This document shows positions 19,632 through 28,730 of a stretch of 64,000 nucleotides of DNA, piece by piece. The notes under the pieces were generated by a model. That model had not been told where the DNA came from. It saw only the letters and a list, made by a program, of their open reading frames with translations, and ran no database searches. The DNA is taken from NCBI RefSeq assembly GCF_007748095.1, contig NZ_CP036287.1, positions 1,178,001 through 1,242,000 of the forward strand, read 5' to 3'. The DNA comes from Engelhardtia mirabilis. Lineage in GTDB: Bacteria; Planctomycetota; UBA1135; GCA-002686595. The position numbers and the translations under genes are program-made. Position 1 is the first letter of the stretch. Each line of letters begins with the position of its first letter.

Positions 19632-19810
19632 GCCCGGGGATCGGGGGGGGGGCGGGGAGTCACGTCACCCCCGACCGATCCGTCGGGGCCGACGCCGCTG
19701 ACGGGTGGCGCCAGCGCCGACCGATTGCGACCGAAGGCAACCCGGTGCTCAGGCCCACGGTGCTCTCGTCCGCTCCAGCCAGGAGCCGAACCCACGCTCG
19801 CGCCATGGAA

Positions 19811-19845
19811 CGGCCCCCGGATCGCTCGGCACGATCCGGGGGCCG
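19811..19845. terminator. Bidirectional hairpin between the S1 and subtilase genes
   Basis: A perfect 14-base stem pairs CGGCCCCCGGATCG (19811-19824) with CGATCCGGGGGCCG (19832-19845) across a 7-base loop. It lies between two convergent genes. It has no T-run on either strand, as for the other hairpins of this window. Confidence 0.6.
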
Positions 19846-19874
19846 ATGGTGGCCCCGGAGTCAGGGGGTAGAGG

Positions 19875-21665
19875 TCAGGGGGTCCCGAGCAGCACCGGCC
19901 CGCCGCTCGCCTGGATCGTGATCCGCTTGGTGCCGAGCCCACTCGTGAGGACGGCGACAAAGCTCGCGTTGCCGCTCACGAGGTTCAGGACTCCGTCCTC
20001 CGGGGTCTCGGCGACGGCCTTGGGCAGGCCGTCGAGCAGACTCAAGCTCATCGAGTAGGGACTCAACTTGGAGCCGACCACCAGGCCGCCCGCTGTTGGC
20101 GCGGCCCAGACCCCGAGCGCGCGATGGACGTCCAGCATGCCGCCGGTCACCGTCTTGCCGGCCAGCGTCGGCTGAGGCCGCGCCGCATTGAGAAGGCGGC
20201 CCTTGACGCGCCACCACTCGAGGTCGGGGTAGCGCGACAAGATCAGCCCAGCGGCCCCCGCAACGTGCGGCGCGGCCATCGAGGTGCCGGTCTTGTAGCC
20301 GTAGCCGTTGCTGTTGACGGTGCTGAAGATGTCGTACCCCGGGGCCCCGAGGTCGACGGTGGTCGGACCCCAGCTGCTACCGCCGAAACAAAAGACGAAA
20401 CAGTCCTAGTAGAGGTCACCGTCGTCTTCGATGTTGGCGACGCTGATGATGTTGTCGAGGTCGTAGCAGGACGGGTACAGCGGGGTGACGTCCGTGTCGA
20501 CCCAGTCGTTGCCGGCCGCCGCGACCACGAGGTGCCCGAAGGCCTGCGACGCCAGGATCAGGTCGTACGCTGCCTGATTGAAGCTCGGTCCGCCATAGCT
20601 GTGATTGGACACCCGAGCGCCGTTGGCCACGGCGTAGTCGAGGGCCAGGGGTGCGTTGCTGATGAAATTGCAGTCTCCAGGGGTCTGGCACTTCAGCGCC
20701 ATCACCAGGCAGTCCCAGCTGACGCCGACGACACCCACGTTGTTGTCGCCCTGGGCTCCGACCGTGCCAGCGACATGGGTCCCGTGGTCGGAGCAGTCGG
20801 GGAGCGGGATGTTGTCGCCAGGGAGGCTGCTGAAGTCCCAGCCGTGCAGGTCATCGATGAACCCGTTCTTGTCGTCGTCCTCGCCGTTGTCGGGGACCTC
20901 GAGCGAGTTGGTCCGGTGGTTGCCGGCCAGGTCCGGGTGGACGAAATCGACGCCGGAGTCGATGACCGCGATCGTGATGTCGTTGCTGCCCCGGTGCTCG
21001 TCCCAAGCGAACTCGGCGTTGGAACCGCCGTGGCTCGGACCCTGTCCACCTTGCATGCCCCACTGGGTTCCGTCGACGAAGGAGGGGTCGTTCGAGTCCA
21101 AGCCCGGTCGAGCTCGGTAGCTCGGCTCAGCGTAGAGCGTGTCGGGATGGTCCAGGTAGCGCTGGATCGTCTGCTCGACGTCGAAGCGGTCGACACGCAC
21201 GAGGTGCAGGTCGGACACGAGTCGTGACGTCCAGAGGACATCGCCGATCCCGGCCAGGGCGTGGGCCGCCCCGCGAGCTGTATCGGGCGTGCCGGGTAGG
21301 AAGCGCACGAAGGCGGATTCGGGCTCGTAGTCGTCTCCCGCCAGCACCCGGAACGACCGCTTGTCGTAGACCGGCGCCTCGTCACGGATCCAATCGAGCC
21401 GCGGCTCGAGGCCCGGGACGTCCTGACGGACCGCCTCGGCGCGGGAGAACTGGAAGATCTGGGCCTGGGCGGGAGTGCCGTGCCCAGCGCACATGGCAAC
21501 CAGTCCGAGCAGGACGATGGAGGGACGGAAGGGAGGCCGGGAATGCCGCGGTCTGGCGGAGATCTTCCGCGACGTGCAGGCGTGGATCCCGGGGCCATCG
21601 AAGGTCTCGGACGGATTGGACTTCATGCTGGCCGCAGCCTGGATCCAACTCGGGAAGAGCTCCAT
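19875..21665 (-). pseudogene. Subtilisin-like (S8) serine protease interrupted by an amber codon
   Basis: The frame from 21665 encodes an S8 protease. The N-terminus is long and basic, followed by a signal-like helix (about 49-68, ending in AQAQ) and a propeptide-like region. Catalytic Asp is in AVIDSGVD (D236), catalytic His in DHGTHVAGT (H294), and oxyanion Asn in AAAGNDW (N386). TAG at 20406-20408 stops translation at residue 419. The same frame then continues without shift as GPTTVDLGAPGYDIFST and GTSMAAPHVAG with the catalytic Ser (position 462 counting the stop), and a C-terminal domain ends at 19875. So the Ser is lost from the truncated product. The stretch right after the stop (DCFVFCF) contains a GAAACA direct repeat on the plus strand, suggesting a small insertion. 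The start may instead be ATG 21626. Confidence 0.8.
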
Positions 21666-21720
21666 CGTCGCGACGGCCGCCGCGCCGCCCGGGAGCAGGC
21701 TGGCTCCGCCGTAGGACTCA

Positions 21721-23343
21721 TCACTCGACGCGAACCGCGCCGCCCGACGAGATCAGCCGCGCGGGCGCGCTGAAGAGCGTTGCGGGCTCGGCATACGTCC
21801 CGCCGGTGATCGCGACCGTTCCTCCGCCGGCGACGCCGATGCCGCTCGTGATGGTGTCCAGCGGGGTACCGAAGGACCCGAAGCCGCCCCGACTGCCGAG
21901 CTGAGCGCTGACGTAGGCGGCTGGCAGGATGGGGGCGGGGCCCGCGCCGTACTCGAATGCGCCCATGTCGATGACGGGCTCGCCGGCCGGGCCGAGCGTG
22001 CCCGTGTCGACCGTCGCGACATCGTCGTGGTAACGCGGGTTGCCGTCTCGATCGACGAGCACCGCGGGGTCGGTAAGCGCGGCGAGCGACGCCGAGTCCC
22101 CGGCGTCGATGCAGGGTGACGTGGCGCTCAGGCGATAGTCCATCTGCAGCTCGGCAACGAACTCCGGATCGGCGTAGATGTTGCCGCCGGGAGTGATGTC
22201 CCCTTTCGGGAAGTTCGAGTACGTGGCGCTCGTCGTCCCCAAGAACGGGTTCTTGGACTGGCCGACCGGGGTGGCGATCGAGCCGACGACGCTGCAATTC
22301 GTCCCCCCCCAGGCGTAGACCGAGTCGCCAAGGCCAGGGCCGCTGTTCTGGCCGTGCGATCCGGTGGAACCGCCCGCTGAGCTACAGAACAGGCCCGTGG
22401 CCCCCGCCCCGCCCGGGCCCCCGAAACCGCTGCTACCGCCGTACCCCGCGCTGGCGGACGTGAAGACGCACTGCCGGATGTCGACGGTCCCACCACCTGT
22501 ACCGACTGGGCTGACCAAGACGCCTCCTCCGTATCCGCCGACGCCCCCATTCCCGCCCTTGCCACCGGACGCGCCGTCTGCCGTGCAGTCGATGGAGTTG
22601 GAGTATGCGTCCCCTCCAGGGCCCCCGGCTCCGCCCGCGCCACCGTTGCCGGCCGAGTTGAGCCTGAAGACGCATTGGTGGACGAGCATGTCGCCGCCGC
22701 TCACGAAGATTGCTCCTCCGTCGCCCCCGTGGCCTCCGGCGCCACCCGGTCCTCCTGAGGTCGGATTGTAGATAGCGATCAGCCCGAATTCGCCGTCGAA
22801 GCCCGCGCCGCCCGCACCGCCGGGGCCTCCATCCCCAGCCCGGTTCTCTGCCAGGATGCAGTTCACGATCCTCGGGCTCCCCGGCGACGACGCGAAGATT
22901 GCCCCGCCAGCCTCCCCGGCGCCTCCGTCCTGTCCTGGCCAACCGGAGGTCGTCGCCCCACTGACCGAGTCATAGATCCCCGGCAGCCCGGGAAGGCCGA
23001 AGAACCCGTCCGGGGCCCTTCCGTGCGTGAGCGTGAGTCCGGAGATCGTCGGAGACTCGGTGATCAGCATCACGCGCCCCATGTGTTTGGCGTCGATCAC
23101 CGTTACCTCGGGGCCGAGCACGCCTTGGATCGTGATGCTCTTCGCGACGACCAAGTCGTGCTCGTCGTAGATCCCGGGGGACACGAGGACGGTGTCGCCG
23201 GTGTTCGAGGCATCGATCGCCGACTGGATCGTCGCGTACTGCATCGGCACGAAGCGGGTCGTCTGCGCGAGCGCGGGGGCGCCGAGAGTCGCCAGGGACA
23301 AGAGGGGCACGGCGGCGCGCGTCAACGAGAGTTTGCGGAGCAT
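21721..23343 (-). CDS. Secreted Gly-rich parallel beta-helix protein
   Basis: 540 residues with signal peptide 1-26 (cleavage after ALA). The N-terminal part, YATIQSAIDASNTGDTVLVSPGIY, is the classic opening of right-handed beta-helix (pectate-lyase-like) proteins. Coils such as SPRIVNCILAENRA and MLVHQCVFRLNSA follow. Between coils sit long Gly-rich inserts (GGPGGAGGAG, GGPGGAGGHGGDGG, GGKGGNGGVGGYGG) resembling mycobacterial PGRS loops. A late segment, DYRLSATSPCIDAGD, is typical of such secreted planctomycete proteins. No enzyme residues can be assigned. Start ATG 23343 has CCC before it; the open frame further upstream is unrelated. Confidence 0.8.
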   Translation of the reverse strand: MLRKLSLTRAAVPLLSLATLGAPALAQTTRFVPMQYATIQSAIDASNTGDTVLVSPGIYDEHDLVVAKSITIQGVLGPEVTVIDAKHMGRVMLITESPTISGLTLTHGRAPDGFFGLPGLPGIYDSVSGATTSGWPGQDGGAGEAGGAIFASSPGSPRIVNCILAENRAGDGGPGGAGGAGFDGEFGLIAIYNPTSGGPGGAGGHGGDGGAIFVSGGDMLVHQCVFRLNSAGNGGAGGAGGPGGDAYSNSIDCTADGASGGKGGNGGVGGYGGGVLVSPVGTGGGTVDIRQCVFTSASAGYGGSSGFGGPGGAGATGLFCSSAGGSTGSHGQNSGPGLGDSVYAWGGTNCSVVGSIATPVGQSKNPFLGTTSATYSNFPKGDITPGGNIYADPEFVAELQMDYRLSATSPCIDAGDSASLAALTDPAVLVDRDGNPRYHDDVATVDTGTLGPAGEPVIDMGAFEYGAGPAPILPAAYVSAQLGSRGGFGSFGTPLDTITSGIGVAGGGTVAITGGTYAEPATLFSAPARLISSGGAVRVE

Positions 23344-23570
23344 GGGAGAGCCATCCGGCTGTCGGTGGTGAGGGACCTGAGAGCTCGACGCGCCCTCTAC
23401 TTGGATCCACGCAGTGCGCGAGGATTCGGGCAGCGATTCTCGGGTTTTGTCCTGTACGGCGCGGCCGAGGGACCACGCGCCGGAGCGTGCGCCGCGGGCG
23501 CCATTCGAGACTTCGCGGATGCAGCGACCCCGACGCTGCTCGACACGCGGATCGGCACCTGGGGGGCCAG

Positions 23571-23780
23571 GTGTCCGAGTACCTGCACTCCAGAGCCGCC
23601 CGCGTGTTCGAAGCGGCCGTTGAGCTTTCCGCAGGGCAGCGCGGAGCGTTCCTGGACCAGGCCTGTGCCGGGAAACCGGAGCTGCGCGTTGTCGTTGAGC
23701 GGCTCCTCGCGCACGATTCTGACAGCAGCGAGTTTCTCGGCGAGCACGAGGTCGCGTCCGCCCGCGAAGTTCGCGGAGCC
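23571..23780 (+). pseudogene. Remnant of a sigma-linked serine/threonine kinase (N-terminal fragment)
   Basis: From GTG 23571 the frame reads SRAARVFEAAVELSAGQRG, then FLDQACAGKPELRVVVERLL, then FLGEHE. This matches the N-terminus of the intact kinase at 30344 (RLAAVFAQAVELPDAERPAF, ERACGDDPQLRAEVERLLEF, GFLGED) nearly residue for residue. After about 70 residues similarity ends and no kinase domain follows, so this is a truncated relic. It lies divergent from the beta-helix gene, as intact kinase genes do elsewhere in the window. No sigma gene is visible in front of it. Confidence 0.7.
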
Positions 23781-23896
23781 TGTTCGACGACGACCACGAT
23801 TCGCTGCTCACCGTCGAATGGGCCTCCGAGGGCCCGGCGTCGGACCAGTAGACGGCGAGCGAGGATCGCTAAGGTGCGCCTCGCCCGCCGGCGAAC

Positions 23897-24619
23897 TCAC
23901 TCGATGCGGATCGACCCCTCGAGCGTGCGCAACTGGGTGGGGAAGTCGATCAACCCCAGAGGCTTCGCGTCGTTTCCGGCCTCGAACTCGATCAGGGTCG
24001 GCTTGTAGATGAGCGGAAGCAGGAGCAGCGCGCTCGTATCGAACGAGCTCACCTGGCGTTGCTCTCCGCCGTTCAGCAGGTGCATTCCAAACCTGTTCCA
24101 CAGGAGATCGGGCGTGCGGACCGACAGGCTCGCGACGTCCTGGATGAAATCGGGGTAGGCGTTGAGGTTCGCCAAGGAGCCGATGCCGCCGAGCGGAAGG
24201 TCGTCCTCGTCAAAGCCCTCGTCTTCCCAGAGTTTGACGGTGACTCCGGGCGGCAGGCGCCAGCTCAGGCTCTGCACGGCGTTGGAGAAGTCGCACGGCG
24301 CCCCGGCGCAAGGGCCGGGCAGGGTCGAGAAGTGCGTCCAGTCCTCGTAGTAGAAGTCGACGGGGTCGAGCTCGACGCGATGACCCTGGAAGTTCTCCTC
24401 CGAGTACAGCGTGACGGAGCCGCTCGCGATCGTCGGTGGGGTGAGGTACGGACTGCGCGGCGCGTGCCACTCGCCAAATGCGACGTAGTCCATGTTGTCG
24501 GACGGCCACGTCGCGACGTTCCAGTTCTCGACGCCCACGCCGTAGTGTTCGATCGCATCGAGGAGCAGCTCGCCGCTCGGGCTAAGGGATCTGTGGCCCG
24601 GATTCGGGGGCTGCCTCAC
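23897..24619 (-). CDS. Beta/gamma-crystallin-like protein, possibly truncated
   Basis: About 240 residues. Two Greek-key motifs are recognisable: GSVTLYSEENFQGHRVEL with a later NAVQSLSWRLPPG, and VTVKLWEDEGFDEDDLPL with a later DFIQDVASLSVR. This is the signature spacing of beta/gamma-crystallin domains, often Ca-binding. There is no signal peptide and the N-terminus starts abruptly. The first ATG (24685) lies inside the end of the metallophosphoesterase gene, and GTG 24619 was chosen as the first start outside it. The gene may be a 5'-deleted remnant of a larger secreted protein; I cannot decide. Confidence 0.5.
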   Translation of the reverse strand: MRQPPNPGHRSLSPSGELLLDAIEHYGVGVENWNVATWPSDNMDYVAFGEWHAPRSPYLTPPTIASGSVTLYSEENFQGHRVELDPVDFYYEDWTHFSTLPGPCAGAPCDFSNAVQSLSWRLPPGVTVKLWEDEGFDEDDLPLGGIGSLANLNAYPDFIQDVASLSVRTPDLLWNRFGMHLLNGGEQRQVSSFDTSALLLLPLIYKPTLIEFEAGNDAKPLGLIDFPTQLRTLEGSIRIE

Positions 24620-24642
24620 ATTGGCACCGCGCGGCGAGGGCG

Positions 24643-26379
24643 TCAATCGACCCCCAACACGGCCGCCCCTCCGTTGGAAGTCCATTTCGCCTTCTGGGTC
24701 AGCTTCATGCTGCCCGCGTAGCTTCCGGGGGACAGCTGCACCCCTTCGGCGCCCGCGTTGGGCATCCCCGCCGTACCGGGGAAACGCGTCGCCAGCGCTT
24801 CATCGGCATGTCGGGGATCGGGGAAGGGCTGATAGGAAGTGCCATAGCCATGACTACCGGGAGGCAAGTCAGCAACATGCAGGATGTCGTCGCCAAATGA
24901 CACGATGTCTGTCCCACCCGTAGTCATATAGCCGCTTGCGCTGTACCGGGTGAGCCTCAGCTGATTCACCGCATTCATCTCGATTCCGGCGAAGACTCCC
25001 CAATCCACAAACGAACCAGGCTCCTCGTCTCCAGAACCTCGCGCCGCACCCAGAATGTAGTTTGGAATCACCTTCATGGAGCCTGCGGGGGTTGGGTCGG
25101 CCCAGTTGTACTTCCAATGCTGCTTGTCATGATAGGCATTGGTGTGGACGTGCCCTGACAGGATCGCCGCAACGTTGTACGGCTGAAGCACCTCCCAATA
25201 GGCCAATCGCTCGCTTTCGGAGATGTCCAGATGTTGCCCTTCCGAGCATGAACCGCACCATTCTTGCTCCGATGCAAGGTGGTAGTGATGGATGAGAACG
25301 ACAGGCCTCCCCGAAGTGCCCACGTTGAGCAGCAGGTCCGCCTGCAAGAAGGCAAGGCTGTCATAGGTCGGGAGTGGGCTGCCATCATGATTGAAAATCG
25401 TCCCCTGCGAATCGCCCATTCCGGGCGCCAGCCCGAGCTGAACGAAGTGGACATCGTGCCAATCCCACGAGTAGTGCGGCGCCTTCACGGGGATAGGGTC
25501 CTGCGGGAACGGCATTGGGAAGAACACTGCATCGACCGCAGAAGACATGGACCGGCTCGTAACTCGGTTTCGCTCTGTCAGGTTGGGGATGACCTTGAGC
25601 GGGTTCGAGAACGTGAACAAACCACCACCGAGCAGGTCATGATTCCCGACTGAATCAAAGACGAATCGGTCTAGACCGATGAGTGAATCCAAGTAGGCGT
25701 CAAATTCAACCGACCTGGCGTTCTGCGTCAGGTCGCCCGCCATGACGATCCCTCGATATGCCGGGGACTCGGGCGGCCCCAGCAGGTTGAACATCTGCTG
25801 ATGGGTGGCATCCGCGATCTCCTCCCAGACGAACTGATCTTCGTAGAACTGGCAGTCTGCGGACCCAAGAAACTTCACGTTACGAACCGTGTCCGATCGA
25901 TGTGCATCCGAAGTCGCGTACTCCACGCCAGTGCCGTCGATCGCTGACAGGTACAGCCCACCGAAGAGCCACGGCGTCGATTCACTTCTCAGCGCAACGA
26001 CGCCCTCGTTCTGCAGGCCATATACGATCCCTTCGTAGTCGAAGTAGCTCCCGGAACCTAGAAACGGGTCCAGGTCCGTGCGCGCTCGGAGCGCCAGGCC
26101 TGTCACGTCAGAGAGTATCCAATGAACGCCACCAGCAGGCACGAAGATGTCACTGGAGAAGACGCCCATGGAACCGACGCTCATGTAGACGTCGGCAGAG
26201 CTTTGGTTGGAGAAGAGGACGTCGGCCTGGGCAGTCAGGGTCAGGGTCGATCCCGCGAGCAAAGGGCCCAGCAAGCCGACTGCGCGTTGCATGCAGGCCG
26301 TGACCTTTGGATGCTCCCAAAGCCACCGAGATGAGGTGTGGGGCCTCTCCATGTCGCCAGTGAACTGTTGATGAGCCAT
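24643..26379 (-). CDS. Secreted calcineurin-like metallophosphoesterase
   Basis: 578 residues. An N-terminal stretch with a hydrophobic segment (about 32-51, ending LTAQADV) looks like a secretion signal with a long n-region. Metallophosphoesterase motifs appear in order: MAGDLTQN (GD), VGNHDLL (GNHD), LIHHYH, and SGHVHTNAYH (GHxH). A DxH-type first motif is not obvious; SADCQFYED may stand in its place. Substrate unknown. The base composition (about 55-58% GC in sampled lines) is clearly below its neighbours. It starts 11 bases after the collagen-like gene and is probably co-transcribed. ATG 26352 is an alternative start. Confidence 0.72.
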   Translation of the reverse strand: MAHQQFTGDMERPHTSSRWLWEHPKVTACMQRAVGLLGPLLAGSTLTLTAQADVLFSNQSSADVYMSVGSMGVFSSDIFVPAGGVHWILSDVTGLALRARTDLDPFLGSGSYFDYEGIVYGLQNEGVVALRSESTPWLFGGLYLSAIDGTGVEYATSDAHRSDTVRNVKFLGSADCQFYEDQFVWEEIADATHQQMFNLLGPPESPAYRGIVMAGDLTQNARSVEFDAYLDSLIGLDRFVFDSVGNHDLLGGGLFTFSNPLKVIPNLTERNRVTSRSMSSAVDAVFFPMPFPQDPIPVKAPHYSWDWHDVHFVQLGLAPGMGDSQGTIFNHDGSPLPTYDSLAFLQADLLLNVGTSGRPVVLIHHYHLASEQEWCGSCSEGQHLDISESERLAYWEVLQPYNVAAILSGHVHTNAYHDKQHWKYNWADPTPAGSMKVIPNYILGAARGSGDEEPGSFVDWGVFAGIEMNAVNQLRLTRYSASGYMTTGGTDIVSFGDDILHVADLPPGSHGYGTSYQPFPDPRHADEALATRFPGTAGMPNAGAEGVQLSPGSYAGSMKLTQKAKWTSNGGAAVLGVD

Positions 26380-26390
26380 GGTTCGTTGTC

Positions 26391-28697
26391 TCACTGGAGG
26401 TTGACGAGCACGAGCACGAGCCCGGTGCCCTCGTCGAGGTTCGACATTGCCTTGCCCAGCACGGCGCCGTCCCAGCGCTCTCCGTGGGTAGCCTTCATCG
26501 CATGGCCTGCGAGGCTCGCGGTCGTCAGTCGATCGCCGGCGCGGATCGCACCGTTTTCGTCGCTGGCGTGGACCCACACGCGACCCGTCATCGCGACCTT
26601 CGTGTCGCCTTCGAGCTCGCCTTCCTGGGACAAGCACAGGCCAGCCTGCACGCCTCCGGCTCCGGAGACGACGCCCGCGACCTTGCGGTCGTACGGCTCG
26701 CTCGAAGCGACGAGTTCGCCGGGGTTGTCCGCGTCGATCACGACGACCGTGCCGGGCTCCAGGACCGGACCGCTCGTCTCGAAGCGCTCGACGATGTCCG
26801 CGCCGCCGCGGATCTCGAGCACGTTGACGCTGAACAGGCTCGTGCCGTTGACCGAGAGCTCGTCGGTTGCCGATGAGTACATCATCCGCGCGCCGTAGTC
26901 GGACTGAGTGCTGGACTTGAAGTCGATGAAGGACGGACTGCCGGACGGCGACACGATCTCGATGGCGCCATTTCCGGCTAAGTTCTTGCCGAGGTGGACA
27001 CCCGCGACGGTGGGGTTGTCAACGATGCTTCCGGTGAGCTGCGCTGGTCCGGATACCGACATCGTGCCGGCGACCGCCACGTTGCCGTCGAGCGTCGCCG
27101 CTCCGGAGGCGTGGAGCGTTCCGGCAACGTCGAGTCGGTAGTTCGGACTCAGCGTCCCGACGCCGAAGTCTCCCGCAGGAGTAAGGGCGGCGTTGCCGAA
27201 GCTGTTGTTGGTGAAGAAGATCAGCGGGCTGTTGGAGAAGGTGCCGTACCAACCGCCGGATCCGTTCGCGTAGCTGCCCACCGAGACCGAGCCCGCGCGC
27301 TGCACGAATCCGCGCTCACCCGAGTTCGTGGCGACGGTGAGGCGTTCGCTGGCCGTCGACGTTCCGATCGCCACGTTGCCCCCGCTGTAGAAGGCGTTGG
27401 AACCGCTGAGGCCCCACACGGACGTGCCGGCCGGCCCCATGGGTCCGATGGGCCCCTCCGGACCGATCGGGCCGGTCGGGCCCTGCGATCCGGCCGGCCC
27501 CTGCGGACCCTGCGCACCATCGGCTCCCGCCGGACCCTGGGGGCCATCGGCTCCCATCGGGCCGACAGGGCCCTCCGGGCCAGCAGGCCCGACCATGGTC
27601 GCGGTCGATTGCAGCGTGCCGTCCGGGAATTGGAAGCCGCCGAGCCCGGAGCGGACCGTGCCGTAGACGTCGAGGGTCGTCGTCGGGGTCGTGCCGATCC
27701 CGACCTCGCCGGCGCTGGTCACGATGACCCGCGGCTGATCGTTCGTCTCGACGACGAACGAACCATCGAGGTCCTGTCCGATGTCGACGTAGTCGGGGCT
27801 CGCGCCATTGAAGCGCAGCTGCGGACCCGCCAGCTCACTCGTCAGCCCCGCGACGAGTTGGCTCGCGCCGTCATCCGGGAAGTCGAACAGCCGCAGCTGG
27901 CCGCCGTTGGGGCCCCTCACGTCGAGCAGGGCGGTGGGAATCCCGCCGATGCCGACGTTGCCCTGGTCGTAGTAGACGTCCGTGAAGATCTGCTGGAACG
28001 GCGATGCCCCCTCCGGTCCTTGCGGTCCTTGCGGTCCTTGCGGCCCGATCGGGCCTTCCGCACCGTCGTCGCCCGCGGGTCCCTGGGGACCGATCGGGCC
28101 GGGCCCGCCGTCGAGGCCGGCGGGGCCCTGCACACCGGCCGGACCCGGGTCGCCCTGCGGCCCCTGAGGACCAACCGGACCGATGAGGCCGCTGCTCGAG
28201 CCGATCCACGCGCCGCTGGCATCGACGACCGGCAAGCCGTTGATCGCGATCGAGTTCGGGTTGATGTCGAGCGCGTCGACGCTCAGGGCCTTGCTCGCGG
28301 TCTCGGCGTGGATCGCGTACGGGGCGCTGGTGAGCCGCTGGCGCGGGACCGACTCCGAGTCGGTGCCGTAGGTCACGCCCAGGAAGAGGCTGGCGTTGGT
28401 CTCGAACAGGGCGGCCGGAAAGGCGACCTGGCTGCCGAGGGCGGCCGACAGCAGGCCGTCGGTGACGGCCAGGGACTGGGTCTCGCTCCAAAGTGCCGTG
28501 CCGCCGATCGCCAGGTCGTAGACGGCGAAGGTGACGTCGAGCGCGGGATCGTCGACCGGCGCGCCGCCGCCATCGAGCAGACGGCCTTGGAACTGGAGCA
28601 GGCCCGGGGGGTCCCCGGGAGTGGCGCTTGCGGGCGAGGTCAGCTGGAGGGCCAGACCGAGGGCGAGGGAGGCGGTTCCGAGTTGGCGCAGGTGCAT
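26391..28697 (-). CDS. Secreted collagen-like trimeric fibre protein
   Basis: 768 residues with signal peptide 1-25. A domain reading GLLQFQGRLLDGGGAPVDD followed by AVYDLA opens the mature protein, as in many planctomycete and bacteroidete surface proteins. Two collagen-like Gly-x-y stretches (about 173-228, GPVGPQGPQGDPGPAG, and about 366-420) are separated by tail-fibre-like repeats with the NVGIGGIPTALLDVRG and EVGIGTTPTTTLDVYG pattern. The C-terminus contains a domain with VVVIDADNPGELVASS and GRVWVHASDENGAIRAGD, resembling intramolecular-chaperone or tail-fibre endings. A homotrimeric surface fibre is inferred. Its two same-strand neighbours are also exported proteins. Confidence 0.8.
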   Translation of the reverse strand: MHLRQLGTASLALGLALQLTSPASATPGDPPGLLQFQGRLLDGGGAPVDDPALDVTFAVYDLAIGGTALWSETQSLAVTDGLLSAALGSQVAFPAALFETNASLFLGVTYGTDSESVPRQRLTSAPYAIHAETASKALSVDALDINPNSIAINGLPVVDASGAWIGSSSGLIGPVGPQGPQGDPGPAGVQGPAGLDGGPGPIGPQGPAGDDGAEGPIGPQGPQGPQGPEGASPFQQIFTDVYYDQGNVGIGGIPTALLDVRGPNGGQLRLFDFPDDGASQLVAGLTSELAGPQLRFNGASPDYVDIGQDLDGSFVVETNDQPRVIVTSAGEVGIGTTPTTTLDVYGTVRSGLGGFQFPDGTLQSTATMVGPAGPEGPVGPMGADGPQGPAGADGAQGPQGPAGSQGPTGPIGPEGPIGPMGPAGTSVWGLSGSNAFYSGGNVAIGTSTASERLTVATNSGERGFVQRAGSVSVGSYANGSGGWYGTFSNSPLIFFTNNSFGNAALTPAGDFGVGTLSPNYRLDVAGTLHASGAATLDGNVAVAGTMSVSGPAQLTGSIVDNPTVAGVHLGKNLAGNGAIEIVSPSGSPSFIDFKSSTQSDYGARMMYSSATDELSVNGTSLFSVNVLEIRGGADIVERFETSGPVLEPGTVVVIDADNPGELVASSEPYDRKVAGVVSGAGGVQAGLCLSQEGELEGDTKVAMTGRVWVHASDENGAIRAGDRLTTASLAGHAMKATHGERWDGAVLGKAMSNLDEGTGLVLVLVNLQ

Positions 28698-28730
28698 GAT
28701 CGTCTCGAATCGAGTTGGGGGAGTGACCGG

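Noticed and set aside
20406..20408. Pyrrolysine or programmed readthrough at the TAG of the subtilase
   Set aside because: No pyrrolysine machinery is visible, S8 proteases are not known to use it, and a nearby short repeat suggests simple damage. Kept as a pseudogene call.
22300..22960. Plus-strand Pro-rich frame
   Set aside because: It is the complement of the Gly-rich inserts of the beta-helix protein (GGN read backwards gives Pro). Not a gene.
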